41,996 nucleotides of DNA from Bacillota bacterium (GCA_023415595.1 JAEZJW010000132.1:1-41996); one strand, 5' to 3'. Shown: positions 17,798-27,851, counted from the stretch's first letter. Translations and numbers: made by a program. The notes: generated by a model not told the origin, from the sequence alone.

Positions 17798-19354
17798 TCA
17801 CCCTATATTGAAATTATTACTTAAAAAAACCTGCTTCTTACCGATCATTTCATCTATTCTACTAATGTAGTCAGTTATGCTCTTTACGTTATCCACCCGC
17901 TCAATCCGGTTCTCTTCATGGAAAACGAACTTGGACATTGCCCCGGCTCCCAGAGCAAGAATCGTCTGTTGCTCCTCCATGATCAGGATATTATAAAGTC
18001 CTTCCTTCCCATACTTCGAATACCCGATATTCTCAAGATTATCTGACATATTCTTCTGCCTGTAGAGATAATACGGCAGATAAGAGTTTTCTTCTGCGAA
18101 ACAGAGCGTAGCCTCCAGCATGTCAGGTACATCCAAAGCCTCAAGACCGGCATAACTCTCCTTCTCTATATTAAGCCTTGCTGCCCGTTTGAGTGCAAGA
18201 GTATGGACAGTCAGTCCTTCGGGATTAAGCTCTCTGATCTGGGAAAGGGTATCCCGTACATCGGAAGGAGTCTCCCCCGGTAATCCGATAATAAGATCCA
18301 TATTTATGTTATCATGGCCGGTTTCCCTGGCCAGACGAAAGGCGTCTTTAATCTGATCCGTCGTATGACGCCTGCCGATCAGATCCAGTGTTCTCTGCTG
18401 CATACTTTGGGGATTGATTGAAATCCGGTTCACGCCCCACTTCTTTAAAACTTCCAGCTTCTCTCTGTTAATACTGTCCGGTCTTCCCGCTTCTACACAG
18501 AACTCCTTCACAAAGGTAAAATCAAACGTCTCCCTGACTAATCCTAGCAGGCGGTCCAGCTGGGAAGCAGACAGTGTCGTGGGAGTTCCACCGCCGAAGT
18601 AGACAGTGGTTAGCTTAAGCTTAGGTAAGCAGGTGGCTCCGTACCGGATTTCCTTCTCCAGAGCCTCAAGATATGCCTCCACGCGGTCGGCATAACGCTC
18701 CAGCGGATAGGAGGTAAAGGAGCAATAAAGACAGGTACTGGGACAGAAGGGTATGCCGATGTAGAGACTGTAGCCGTTACGATAATCCATCTCCTTCAAA
18801 AGCTCTCTCTCCCTGGCTGCGATTCGGATACTCATCCGGATCTTCTCTTCGGAACACAGATACTCTGATTTCATCCGGGACTTTATGGTTTCCTCCTCCA
18901 GGTTCTTCTCCAGCATATCATAAACGAGCTTTGTCGGTCTGATGCCGGTCAGGATGCCCCAGGGGAGTTCCCTATTCGTGTTTTCCGAAAGAAGCCGATA
19001 AAGCTCCCGCTTCAACCCGTTCTTATAAGCTGCTTTCTCTTCCGTAGAGACTTCAAGCTCTGCTGTAGATGCGGCAAGCACTCTGTCCCTGTCATAAAGC
19101 TTGATCTCTACCCGGTCTTCTAAGAACAGCATCAGGATCCGGTCAGGAATCTCTTTCTCTCCCTTTCCTGAGGAAGCTTCTCCCGAACCCATCTGCAGGA
19201 CCGGATCAATCTCTGCTTGGGATAAAGGCTTCGGCTCTTCCTTCCCGGCAGTACCGCCTTCGGATACCTTCACTGTTTCCTGAGGATAAAATGCCTTAAC
19301 CAGTGGATATACATCATTTTCAAATTTTCTGTCGGATAGGATTACCTGTATCAT
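17798..19354 (-). CDS. hemZ: coproporphyrinogen III oxidase-like radical SAM protein HemZ
   Basis: This is a radical-SAM enzyme of the anaerobic coproporphyrinogen dehydrogenase group, in the HemZ branch. The CxxxCxxC cluster motif lies at residues 204-211 in FCPSTCLYC, followed by VYFGGGTPTTLS and the MDLIIGLPGET segment. It is 518 residues long with a poorly conserved N-terminal 150. The ATG at 19354 has GGAG five bases upstream; the longer frame overlaps the MBL gene and is not needed. HemZ proteins in clostridia often lack a full haem pathway nearby, so the reaction here is uncertain. Confidence 0.9.
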   Translation of the reverse strand: MIQVILSDRKFENDVYPLVKAFYPQETVKVSEGGTAGKEEPKPLSQAEIDPVLQMGSGEASSGKGEKEIPDRILMLFLEDRVEIKLYDRDRVLAASTAELEVSTEEKAAYKNGLKRELYRLLSENTNRELPWGILTGIRPTKLVYDMLEKNLEEETIKSRMKSEYLCSEEKIRMSIRIAARERELLKEMDYRNGYSLYIGIPFCPSTCLYCSFTSYPLERYADRVEAYLEALEKEIRYGATCLPKLKLTTVYFGGGTPTTLSASQLDRLLGLVRETFDFTFVKEFCVEAGRPDSINREKLEVLKKWGVNRISINPQSMQQRTLDLIGRRHTTDQIKDAFRLARETGHDNINMDLIIGLPGETPSDVRDTLSQIRELNPEGLTVHTLALKRAARLNIEKESYAGLEALDVPDMLEATLCFAEENSYLPYYLYRQKNMSDNLENIGYSKYGKEGLYNILIMEEQQTILALGAGAMSKFVFHEENRIERVDNVKSITDYISRIDEMIGKKQVFLSNNFNIG

Positions 19355-19382
19355 TTCTTCTCCAATATTATGTGAATTCCAT

Positions 19383-20039
19383 CTATTCGTCGAACAGCTG
19401 AGAAGAGGCGGAAATATAGATGTTGTGGTCTCTTTCATGTCCGATTGTTGTGGAACAGCCGTGTCCGGGATAAACCCTGACACTGTCCTCTAAACACATC
19501 AGCTTGTTTCTGATGCCTTCTACCAGCTGCTTATGGTTGCCCGTAGGCAGATCCGATCTTCCGATGTCCTCATAGAACAGCGTATCACCGCTGATCAGTA
19601 CGCCATGGCCGGTGAAATAGTAGCAAACACCCCCGGCAGTATGCCCGGGAGTATGGATTACTTTAATCATAAATCCGGCCTGAGAAAGGATTTCTGCGTC
19701 CTTCAATAAGATATCCGGTACCAGGCTGCACTCCCTGCGGATGTGCTCGGATGCATTCAGCTTAGCATGCCCGAGAAGCATTGCTTCGGCTTCGTGAGCA
19801 TAAATAGGTGCCGAAGTGTCTTCCTTTAAATCCAAAGCAGCCAGAATATGGTCAAAATGACCATGCGTGAGAAGGATTGCCTTGCACACAAGGTCATTAG
19901 CTTTTAAGTATTGTTCGATCTTCTTCGCATCATCCGCCGGATCTACTACGATAGCTTCCTTTAGCTGCGGATTACTGATGATATAGGTATTCGTCTGCAC
20001 GATACCGAGGACGATGGTTTCAAGCTTTAATTCATTCAT
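19383..20039 (-). CDS. MBL-fold metallo-hydrolase (glyoxalase II-like)
   Basis: This is a cytoplasmic hydrolase with a binuclear metal site of 218 residues. The metal motif THGHFDH supplies His59, His61, Asp63 and His64. HTPGHTAGG, SGDTLF and VYPGHG give the remaining ligands. It resembles hydroxyacylglutathione hydrolase-like proteins but lacks an obvious C-terminal glutathione-binding domain, so the substrate is open. An AGGAGG site precedes the ATG. It lies between relA and hemZ at short spacing, an arrangement expected of this clostridial operon. Confidence 0.92.
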   Translation of the reverse strand: MNELKLETIVLGIVQTNTYIISNPQLKEAIVVDPADDAKKIEQYLKANDLVCKAILLTHGHFDHILAALDLKEDTSAPIYAHEAEAMLLGHAKLNASEHIRRECSLVPDILLKDAEILSQAGFMIKVIHTPGHTAGGVCYYFTGHGVLISGDTLFYEDIGRSDLPTGNHKQLVEGIRNKLMCLEDSVRVYPGHGCSTTIGHERDHNIYISASSQLFDE

Positions 20040-20091
20040 AGGAACCTCCTATCATGCCTCTTAGGGCATCTGTCAGAGCCACAAGAGAAAA

Positions 20092-22389
20092 TCATCCCGC
20101 CGTACGCTCAATATCCAGGATACTCTCTACGTTGCGGATCTTCGCTATAATTTCATTCAGCTGCTCCTTACCGTTAATTTCAAACCCGATGCTGATGGTC
20201 GCTGTACCCTGCTTGCTGGTCCGGACGTTCATCGAGGTCACATCGATCTTATTTTCTGTCAGCACCTTCGAGATATCCACCAGTACTCCGGTCCGGTTAT
20301 TCGCATAAATCTTAATCTCTGCAGGGTATACCCCACCGGCTTCCTTGCCATCCGCAACATTCCATTCCGCATCGATCAGTCTTGCCCTGTCTTCTTCGGG
20401 CAGATTGATTACATTGATACAGTCCGTTCTGTGAATAGAGACACCTCTTCCTCTGGTTACAAAACCGACGATCTCGTCACCCGGAACAGGGCTGCAGCAT
20501 TTAGAGAAACGTACTGCCAGATCATGGATGCCCTTTACAACAATACCGCTCTTTGACTTCTTCGGTGGAAGCTTGTTATCCCTGACTTCGGGAATCTGCT
20601 CCAATATATTCTCGTCAGTGATTTCTTTTTTATGTTTCTTCTTATATTCTTCCTGGAGTCTGTTGACAACCTGGCCTTCCTTCAGACCGCCATGGCCGAT
20701 TGCAGCAAGAACCGCATCCCACTCCTTAAAGCCGTATTTCCGCATCACCACATTGAGGAATTCCGGCTTTAACAGATCACTAAGAACGATACTCTTCGTC
20801 TTGCAGTAGCTGGTGACGAGTTCCTTACCCCTGGTAATATTATCATCCTTTAATTCCGTTTTAAACCATTGGTTGATCTTATTCTTCGCCTGGGTACTCT
20901 TTACGATGGAAAGCCAGTCACGGCTAGGCCCCTTCGAATTCTGGGAGGTCATGATCTCGATACGGTCACCGTTCTGTATCACATAGTCAATCGGAACCAG
21001 CTTACCGTTAACCCTGGCTCCAACCATTTTATTACCGACCGCGCTATGGATGCTGTAAGCAAAGTCTATCGGATTGGATCCGGTAGGTAATGTCTTGACA
21101 TCACCGGTAGGTGTAAAAGCATATACGCTTTCTGAAAACAGATCAAAATCGTTTTTCAGCAAGCTTAAGAATTCCTTATTATCAGAAAGATCCCTCTGCC
21201 ATTCCAGAACCTGTCTGAGCCAGGTCAGCTTCTCTTCTTCCGCATTCGCAGTACCGCCCTTGCCGTCCTGACCTTCCTTATACTTCCAGTGGGCTGCGAT
21301 ACCGTACTCTGCTGTTCTATGCATATCGTAGGTCCTGATCTGAATCTCAAAGGGTTGTCCCTTCGGTCCGATGAGGGTGGTATGCAGGGACTGGTACATA
21401 TTAGGCTTTGGCATGGCGATATAATCCTTGAAGCGTCCCGGAATCGGTTTATACATCTCATGTATAACACCGAGTGCAGCATAACAATCCTTCAGGGAGT
21501 CAACAACGATACGAACAGCAAACAGATCATAGATCTGATCCAATGTTTTATTCTGGTTTACCATCTTCTTATAGATACTGAAGAAATGCTTGATTCGTCC
21601 GTCAATCTTGGCAGGAATCCCGGAGGCATCGATATGGGACTTTACCTCCGCTACGATACTGTCAATATAGGCCTGCCTCTCACTCTTCTTCGTGGCGATC
21701 TTCTCTGCAAGCTCTTTGTATACCTCAGGCTCCAGATATTTTAAGGACAGATCATCCAGCTCTATCTTGATTTTGGAGATACCGAGCCGCTGCGCAATCG
21801 GAGCATAGATATCCATGGTTTCCCGAGCAGTCTCTCTCTGCTTCTCCGGTTCCTTGAATATTAAGGTTCTCATGTTATGAAGACGGACTGCCAGCTTAAT
21901 CAGGATGACACGGATATCCTTCGCCATGGCTAAGAACATCTTTCTTAAGTTCTCCGCCTGGATCTCCACCTTATCCTTCGAATAATTGAGCTGTGTCAGC
22001 TTAGTGACACCGTCCACCAGCAGGGCGATCTCATCGGAGAACATCTCAGCTACCTGCTCGGTTGTAAAGTCCGTATCCTCCACAACATCATGGAGAATTC
22101 CGGCTACGATACTTTCCTTATCCAGCTCCAGCTCAGCTAAGATATTTGCCACGCAGAGAGGATGGATAATATAGGGTTCCCCTGATTTGCGGAACTGATT
22201 CTTATGGGCATCATCAGCCAGATGATAAGCCTTCTCGACCATGGAGATATCTGCGGACGGATGGTAGCTGCGGATCTTTCCGATCAACTGCTGATACAAA
22301 GCCTCGGGCGAAGTAAAATCGGCAGGCACTGTAATGTCTGTCGTATTACTCACATTCTCCTTCAAATTATTATCTTCCATTCGTTCCAC
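20092..22389 (-). CDS. relA: bifunctional (p)ppGpp synthetase/hydrolase
   Basis: This Rel/SpoT-family enzyme makes and degrades the stringent-response alarmone. The HD hydrolase domain is present with His76 and His100-Asp101 (HDVVEDTD). The synthetase domain follows with GRFKDYIAMPKPNMYQSLHTT and EIQIRTYDMHRTAEYGIAAHW. TGS (YAFTPTGDVKTLPTG), a cysteine-containing zinc/RIS region (CCSPVPGDEIVGF) and a C-terminal ACT domain complete it. At 765 residues it is full length. The start is GTG at 22389 after GGGGGTGA; an ATG three codons later is the alternative. It lies downstream of apt and recJ. Confidence 0.96.
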   Translation of the reverse strand: MERMEDNNLKENVSNTTDITVPADFTSPEALYQQLIGKIRSYHPSADISMVEKAYHLADDAHKNQFRKSGEPYIIHPLCVANILAELELDKESIVAGILHDVVEDTDFTTEQVAEMFSDEIALLVDGVTKLTQLNYSKDKVEIQAENLRKMFLAMAKDIRVILIKLAVRLHNMRTLIFKEPEKQRETARETMDIYAPIAQRLGISKIKIELDDLSLKYLEPEVYKELAEKIATKKSERQAYIDSIVAEVKSHIDASGIPAKIDGRIKHFFSIYKKMVNQNKTLDQIYDLFAVRIVVDSLKDCYAALGVIHEMYKPIPGRFKDYIAMPKPNMYQSLHTTLIGPKGQPFEIQIRTYDMHRTAEYGIAAHWKYKEGQDGKGGTANAEEEKLTWLRQVLEWQRDLSDNKEFLSLLKNDFDLFSESVYAFTPTGDVKTLPTGSNPIDFAYSIHSAVGNKMVGARVNGKLVPIDYVIQNGDRIEIMTSQNSKGPSRDWLSIVKSTQAKNKINQWFKTELKDDNITRGKELVTSYCKTKSIVLSDLLKPEFLNVVMRKYGFKEWDAVLAAIGHGGLKEGQVVNRLQEEYKKKHKKEITDENILEQIPEVRDNKLPPKKSKSGIVVKGIHDLAVRFSKCCSPVPGDEIVGFVTRGRGVSIHRTDCINVINLPEEDRARLIDAEWNVADGKEAGGVYPAEIKIYANNRTGVLVDISKVLTENKIDVTSMNVRTSKQGTATISIGFEINGKEQLNEIIAKIRNVESILDIERTAG

Positions 22390-22472
22390 GATATCACCCC
22401 CAGTCTGTTTTATTGTTCATTTCCGTCTGAGCACCATGACTTCATACCCATAACGAATCATTTTTCTATTTC

Positions 22473-22997
22473 TTATTTTCCCTCATATTGGATCACTGTA
22501 TCAACATTGTGTCCGACAAGCTTATCCCGCCCCTTCAGGCCTTTTAATTCCATGAGGAAGATGATTTTAACCACCACACCGCCGAGCATCTCAATCAGCT
22601 TCGTAATTGCTTCGATGGTTCCGCCGGTTGCAATCAGATCATCCACGATTACCACCCTTTGGCCCGGCTTAATTGCATCCTTATGCATCTCGATCGTTGC
22701 CTTACCATACTCCAGATCATAATCCATCGAGATGGTTTCGCAAGGAAGCTTACCCTTCTTCCTGATGGGTATAAATGCTTTGTTCAGATTATAAGCAATC
22801 GGTACACCAAAGATAAAGCCCCTGGATTCAGGTCCAACGATCACATCAAAATCAATATCCTTAAGAAGTGCCTGCATCTGATCTATGGCAAGCTTCAATC
22901 CATCCTTATCCTGCAATACACTGGTCACATCTCTGAATATGATGCCGGGTTCCGGAAAATCCGGTATGCTTCTTACGTAATCTTCTATCTTTTTCAT
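22473..22997 (-). CDS. apt: adenine phosphoribosyltransferase
   Basis: This salvage enzyme converts adenine and PRPP to AMP. The 174-residue protein has the SIPDFPEPGIIFRDVT opening, VGPESRGFIFG, RKKGKLPCETIS, and the PRPP loop VVIVDDLIATGGT. GGAGG lies just upstream of the ATG at 22997, so this is chosen over the one at 23009. It sits upstream of relA, linking purine nucleotide supply and alarmone synthesis, as in many Firmicutes. Confidence 0.97.
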   Translation of the reverse strand: MKKIEDYVRSIPDFPEPGIIFRDVTSVLQDKDGLKLAIDQMQALLKDIDFDVIVGPESRGFIFGVPIAYNLNKAFIPIRKKGKLPCETISMDYDLEYGKATIEMHKDAIKPGQRVVIVDDLIATGGTIEAITKLIEMLGGVVVKIIFLMELKGLKGRDKLVGHNVDTVIQYEGK

Positions 22998-23046
22998 TCT
23001 GACCTCCATCTGCCCGTTTTTATGGACATTTCCGGCTTATTCGTAT

Positions 23047-23142
23047 CAAGTACGCTCTAGCGTACTTGCGCATGCATCCTGCCAGGAGGCACGCCCTCGC
23101 AAGCGAGTTCGAAACATCAGTGGATATTATCCACTGATGTTT
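23047..23142. repeat. cluster of inverted repeats between recJ and apt
   Basis: Four hairpins are packed together. CAAGTACGC/GCGTACTTG (23047-23068) has 9 bp; GCC/GGC around AGGA is very short; CTCGC/GCGAG lies at about 23095-23106; and a perfect 14-bp stem with a 3-base loop spans 23112-23142 (AAACATCAGTGGAT). The last could end recJ transcripts, although the T-run is short. The group may be a dispersed intergenic repeat. Confidence 0.75.
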
Positions 23143-23236
23143 GCCTTCTTATAGATGATAATTATAACACTACCGTTAACTGTTCGTAAAGCAAATTTCT
23201 ACATATAAGTACTTAACTGTCTGATGTTTTTATCTT

Positions 23237-25003
23237 TCATCTGTAGTTTTGTATCATCAGCTGAATACTTCTAAAGCCGTTATATTCATTGATTTTGGGA
23301 AAGTAGGTTACGGTAAGCGAAATGCCTGACCCTCTGCCGGTCTTCAGTTTCTGAGCTTCCTGTTCCCCGTAGGTATCTGCAATATATCGGAAGAATGCCT
23401 CCACATCTCCGAAATAAACCGCCTCCAGTTGTCTCCCATAAGAATTCTCCAGAAGGAAGCGAAGTCCGCTAGCATTCTTACCGATGACGAACACTGACTT
23501 AATTTTCAAATCCTTCTCTGCAAACAGAGGCTTCTCATTCCCTTTCCCGAAGGGCTCAAGAAGCTTCAGCTCATTCACCAGTTCCTCAGTCAGAAAGCCT
23601 AAGGGCAACAGGATATCTATCGTGACCTTCGGTACCAGCATCTCTTCTGTCAGCTCAGTTGCTTCATTCAGTCTTATCCTTAAGGGCTCGATGTTTTCAG
23701 GTGTCAGTGACATTCCTGCAGCCATCGGGTGTCCGCCCACCTTCGTCAGAAGCTCCCTCTGTCTGGCCAGGCCCTCAATCATATTATATTGCTCTATGGA
23801 TCTGGCGGAACCCTTGATCCCTTCCTCAGAATCGGTAAGGATGATGGTAGGTCTGTGATACCTTTCCCTGATTCTTCCCGCGATAATTCCGGCTATACTT
23901 TCATGGCAATCCTGCAAGTATATTACAAGAATCTTATCGTGGCGGAACGGACCTTCTTCGATCAGCTTCACAGCCTTTTCTACATTCTCCGAGGTCATAT
24001 CCTTTCTGACCTCATTCAGACTTCTGACCTCTTCAGCCAGACGGCCGGCCTCACTATCGTCCTCAGCCAGCAGAAGCTCCAGACCCCTCTTTGCCGTATC
24101 CAGTCTGCCGGAAGCATTCAGGCAGGGTCCGATGACGAAGCCCAGATGAAAGGTTGAAAGCTGTTCCATACGAATCTGGCTGACCTCCATCAATGCCCGC
24201 AAACCCTTATTCCTGGTAACTTTCAATAATTCCAAACCATGCTTTACGATGATCCTGTTCTCACCGACCAACTCCATAACATCACAGACTGTTGCTATTG
24301 CAGTATAGGATAATAGCTCCGACAGAAAATCGTCTTTATCCGGAACCTCCACCATATTCTTAAGCAGAGCCTGCGAAAGCTTAAAAGCAATTGCAGCACC
24401 GCATAAGCCCTGAAAGGGGTAGCTGCAATCCTTCTGCTTCGGGTTAAGTATCGCATCAGCTTCCGGCAGAAGAACCTCCCCGCTCTCAAGCTCGACAAGG
24501 CTGTGATGATCAGTAACAATTACGGTCATCCCATACTTCTTGGCTGCAAGGATCTGATCCATGGCAACAATACCGTTATCACAGGTCAGCAGGGTATCCA
24601 CTCCGGCCTCTCTTGCTGCCTCCACCATCCTGATGTTAATACCGTAGCCGTCCTTAATCCTGTCCGGGATATCATAATCCACCTTCGCACCGAGTATATT
24701 CAGTGTCCGATATAGTAGATAGGTTGATACCACCCCATCCACATCATAATCCCCGATAATACGGATTCGGCAGCCTTCCTTTATCTTATTCTTCAATATG
24801 CCGCAGGCCTTTTCCATATCCTTCATCAGAAAAGGATCATGAAGCTGATCGAGACCGGGATAAAGGTATTTCTTAATTTCCCCAGTCTCCTCATAGCCCC
24901 GGTTGACCAGACAGCGGGCTAATACCTCGCTAACCCCGCATTCTGACATGATCCGGTTGAAATCCGATTTTTTATTTTTAATTACCCAATTTTCCATACT
25001 CAT
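23237..25003 (-). CDS. recJ: single-stranded-DNA-specific exonuclease RecJ
   Basis: This is a 5'-3' single-strand exonuclease acting in recombination and mismatch repair. The DHH domain is visible with GDYDVDG (84-90), CDNGI and DHH at 165-167. Later a GPCLNASGRLDTA segment and the DHHA1 motif GGHPMAAGMSL appear, followed by an OB-like C-terminal domain. The 588-residue length is normal. The ATG at 25003 has AAGGT seven bases upstream. The preceding M50 gene ends 19 bases before it, so the two are probably one transcript. Confidence 0.95.
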   Translation of the reverse strand: MSMENWVIKNKKSDFNRIMSECGVSEVLARCLVNRGYEETGEIKKYLYPGLDQLHDPFLMKDMEKACGILKNKIKEGCRIRIIGDYDVDGVVSTYLLYRTLNILGAKVDYDIPDRIKDGYGINIRMVEAAREAGVDTLLTCDNGIVAMDQILAAKKYGMTVIVTDHHSLVELESGEVLLPEADAILNPKQKDCSYPFQGLCGAAIAFKLSQALLKNMVEVPDKDDFLSELLSYTAIATVCDVMELVGENRIIVKHGLELLKVTRNKGLRALMEVSQIRMEQLSTFHLGFVIGPCLNASGRLDTAKRGLELLLAEDDSEAGRLAEEVRSLNEVRKDMTSENVEKAVKLIEEGPFRHDKILVIYLQDCHESIAGIIAGRIRERYHRPTIILTDSEEGIKGSARSIEQYNMIEGLARQRELLTKVGGHPMAAGMSLTPENIEPLRIRLNEATELTEEMLVPKVTIDILLPLGFLTEELVNELKLLEPFGKGNEKPLFAEKDLKIKSVFVIGKNASGLRFLLENSYGRQLEAVYFGDVEAFFRYIADTYGEQEAQKLKTGRGSGISLTVTYFPKINEYNGFRSIQLMIQNYR

Positions 25004-25022
25004 CCGTAATACCTTCTGTTCC

Positions 25023-26219
25023 CTATATGTTAACCGTCCTGATCTCATATAAATGATCGATATATTCCATCAGCATCAGGTTCATCTCTGCCTCAGCCTG
25101 AATCGGATATCTTCCGGCCAATTTCAAGATGCTCCTCCGGCAATCCTCGGCTGCCTTTTCATTCTTACAGTATAATCTATAATACGCATAGGCAATTCTT
25201 CTGATATTGATTTCATTTCTTGCTGATTTGATCAGAAGCTTGCTCTGTTTTGTCGAATACTGCTCTGTCTCCTCTTTAGAATCTCCATTCAGGATCGAAA
25301 GAAATAAAAAACCCAGATTAGTAATGTTCCTATACGAGACCGGAAGCTTCGGGAGAACTGAATCTAAAAGACTTAAGCTGTCCTTAGCCGAAGTAAGATC
25401 CATCCTGTCCAGATTACGATTGTATGCCATATAAATCAGGTAGGCATTCATGACATTGGTGAGCACGGCTCCTTCCGGAAGCGTAAATAATTCCTCCGGC
25501 ATGTCCTTAAGCCTCTCACCGGCAGATTCTCTCCTGACAAGCTCCAGCTGCAGCCGGAAGGAATTCCTCGCTGCCGGGTCCTGTTTTATTGCTTTCACAT
25601 TATAACCATCATTAGCCATACCAAAGACTACAAGAGGCAATCCGTTCGATAACCCTAGCAGGATTCCACCTGCCGCAAAGCCTCCGAGCAGGAACTTTCC
25701 ATGAAGCGAAAGCTGCGGAAACAGGAACATCGGAAGAATCACAAGGAGGGAAACTGCTAAATTTATGATTACCCCTCCATAGTTAAACAGACAGTAAGGG
25801 AGCTCCTCAATTGGGACATCCGGCGGAGCCATAAGACACTGTCCTGCAGTTCCGGGCACACTGAACCTTTTGAAACGGAGTTTACCCTGCTCTCTGATAA
25901 TCGTCAGGGAATAGATCCGGAAGGAGAGGAACGAATAACCGGTCAGCAAACCGAAAATCAGATGTCCGGCCTCATGGAACAATATGTTCAGATAGATACT
26001 GAGAAGGCTCATAGCAAGGCTGCTGTAGAGGATAAGTATAACCTCCTTATTCATTTCCCCGTAAACACCGAGCATATAGCTGACCATCCATACTCCGATG
26101 ACAATGCCGATTGCTACCGAGATCAGCAGGGACATCAGCATTCCCCGGGAACGTCCCCCTCGAACACTGTTCTTGCCATGCCTTTCGTTCAAGTCATTCT
26201 TATCTACTCGCATTTTCAT
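25023..26219 (-). CDS. M50-type intramembrane metalloprotease with helical C-terminal domain
   Basis: This is a 398-residue membrane protein. The zinc motif HEAGH is at 82-86 inside a hydrophobic segment, and a second-site motif NDG is at 203-205 after further membrane segments; these are the two hallmarks of site-2-type proteases. GTAGQCLMAPP and FNYGGVIINL lie between them. Residues 210-398 are soluble and helical, TPR-like in look. The first 27 residues are charged and cytoplasmic. GGAGG precedes the ATG. It lies between the SCIFF maturase gene and recJ on the same strand. Cutting or export of the SCIFF peptide is an attractive but untested role; cleavage of a membrane regulator is the alternative. 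Confidence 0.8.
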   Translation of the reverse strand: MKMRVDKNDLNERHGKNSVRGGRSRGMLMSLLISVAIGIVIGVWMVSYMLGVYGEMNKEVILILYSSLAMSLLSIYLNILFHEAGHLIFGLLTGYSFLSFRIYSLTIIREQGKLRFKRFSVPGTAGQCLMAPPDVPIEELPYCLFNYGGVIINLAVSLLVILPMFLFPQLSLHGKFLLGGFAAGGILLGLSNGLPLVVFGMANDGYNVKAIKQDPAARNSFRLQLELVRRESAGERLKDMPEELFTLPEGAVLTNVMNAYLIYMAYNRNLDRMDLTSAKDSLSLLDSVLPKLPVSYRNITNLGFLFLSILNGDSKEETEQYSTKQSKLLIKSARNEINIRRIAYAYYRLYCKNEKAAEDCRRSILKLAGRYPIQAEAEMNLMLMEYIDHLYEIRTVNI

Positions 26220-26327
26220 GCTCCCCTCCGATTGACTATCCTTCCATCAAATTCAGGTGCTATCATCAATGCAGTGTTTATTTATCCTGCAGAGATCTGT
26301 TCTTTCTTCCCATGCCAGTTCTTTATG

Positions 26328-27761
26328 TTATTCTTCAGCTTCAAGTCCGGCAGCCTTAATCATTATCGCGCATTCCACCCGCTTCTTCTGAAGCTCACAG
26401 CCGATATCATAAGCATCATTAATACTTCCATGGAAGTTATAGGAGTTTGCTGCACAGCCACCGCTGCAATAGAATTTGGCAAAGCAGTTTTTGCATTTCT
26501 CCTTGGCATAGACATTACAGCCCTTGAACTCTTCCCTGATATCGGTTCGCTTAATTCCTTCGAAGACATCTCCCATCAGGTATTCCGGCATTCCTACAAA
26601 TTGATGGCAGGGGTACAGATCACCCCAGGGTGTCACAGCCAGATATTCCGTACCGGAGCCACAGCCGGAGAGGCGTTTTGCTACACAGGGTCCACCGGAC
26701 AAATCTATCATGAAATGGAAGAAATTAAAGTCCTTCCCTTCCTTGCTTCTCTCCAGAATATACTTCGCTAATTTATCATACTCCTCAAATAATATCGGGA
26801 GATCCTCTTCTGTAATTGCATAGGGCTCCTCAGGCTGAGCCACGACAGGTTCGACTGAGATCTGCTTGAAGCCCAGCTCAGCCAGATGCTTCACATCCTC
26901 CGAAAAATCCAGATTTTTATGGGTAAAGGTACCTCTGACGTAGTAGTTCGTCTGATTCCTGCTCTCAGCAAGCTTTAAGTATTTCGGCACAATCAGGTCA
27001 TAGCTGCCCTTGCCGTTTCTGCTTGGACGCATCCGGTCATTGACCTCCTTACGCCCATCGATGCTTAAGACAACATTACTGATTTCCTTATTCGCAAACT
27101 CCATGACCTCATCATCTAACAGGACTCCATTGGTCGTCAGGGTGAATCGGAAGTTCTTATTATGCAGTTTCTCCTGTTCCCTTCCGTAGCGTACCAGTTC
27201 CTTCACCACCTCAAAATTCATCAGTGGCTCTCCGCCGAAGAAATCAACCTCCAGATTCCTGCGGTTTCCGGAGTTCTCAATCAGAAAATCCAGAGCCCTC
27301 TTCCCAACCTCATAGCTCATCAGTGCACGGCGGCCTTTATACTCTCCTTCTTCTGCGAAGCAATAGCTGCAGGCCAGATTACAGTCATGGGCGATATGTA
27401 GGCAAAGTGCTTTTACTACAGTGGAACGTGACTTGAAGTCCTTGATGTAGTCCTCGTAAACATCCTTCGTAAAGAGGGAGCCCTCCTTCTTCAGCTGTTC
27501 CACATCCATCATGACCTCCATGATCTGACGGACTAAGGATTCTATATTCTCTGTAAAGTTCTCCTTACAGCACTTTTCTACAATCAGCTTCATATATTCC
27601 GGATGGGTATATTTCTCAACCATAGCCGCAATGATATTTTCCTTGCTGTTATTCTCGTACATTCCGATGATATCATAGGCCAGGTCGTCTACCACATGTA
27701 TCATTCCGCTGTTGACATCCAGTACGATATTATATCCGTTACTTTTATACTGATGAACCAA
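26328..27761 (-). CDS. scfB: SCIFF peptide thioether maturase (radical SAM/SPASM)
   Basis: This radical-SAM enzyme installs a thioether bond in the SCIFF peptide. It has an N-terminal peptide-binding (RRE-like) region, the CxxxCxxC cluster at 127-134 (CNLACSYC), DFFGGEPLMN, and a SPASM region with GGPCVAKRLSGCGSG, YPCHQF and a later group of cysteines (EKCKNCFAKFYCSGGC) for auxiliary clusters. The start is TTG at 27761: AGGAGG lies seven bases upstream, and translation from it (VHQYKSNGYNIVLDV) matches the usual N terminus of the family. The longest frame from 27803 adds 14 residues that overlap a hairpin. It follows scfA by about 160 bases. Confidence 0.95.
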   Translation of the reverse strand: MVHQYKSNGYNIVLDVNSGMIHVVDDLAYDIIGMYENNSKENIIAAMVEKYTHPEYMKLIVEKCCKENFTENIESLVRQIMEVMMDVEQLKKEGSLFTKDVYEDYIKDFKSRSTVVKALCLHIAHDCNLACSYCFAEEGEYKGRRALMSYEVGKRALDFLIENSGNRRNLEVDFFGGEPLMNFEVVKELVRYGREQEKLHNKNFRFTLTTNGVLLDDEVMEFANKEISNVVLSIDGRKEVNDRMRPSRNGKGSYDLIVPKYLKLAESRNQTNYYVRGTFTHKNLDFSEDVKHLAELGFKQISVEPVVAQPEEPYAITEEDLPILFEEYDKLAKYILERSKEGKDFNFFHFMIDLSGGPCVAKRLSGCGSGTEYLAVTPWGDLYPCHQFVGMPEYLMGDVFEGIKRTDIREEFKGCNVYAKEKCKNCFAKFYCSGGCAANSYNFHGSINDAYDIGCELQKKRVECAIMIKAAGLEAEE

Positions 27762-27791
27762 TCTTCTTCCTCCTAATTCTAACAACGAATA

Positions 27792-27851
27792 GGACTGTCT
27801 CAAAACCTCTCCCGGTTTTTATACCGGAAGATGTATATTTTGAGGCAGCCC
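27792..27851 (-). promoter_or_regulatory. hairpin between scfA and scfB, distal
   Basis: GGACTGTCTCAAAA at 27792-27805 pairs with TTTTGAGGCAGCCC at 27838-27851 through one wobble and one mismatch, and an inner CCGGT/ACCGG stem is nested inside. There is no T-run, so it may act as a processing or attenuation structure rather than a full terminator. It resembles the hairpin after hisS. Confidence 0.6.

Noticed and set aside
19355..19483. N-terminal extension of hemZ
   Set aside because: It overlaps the end of the MBL gene; the ATG at 19354 has a good ribosome-binding site.
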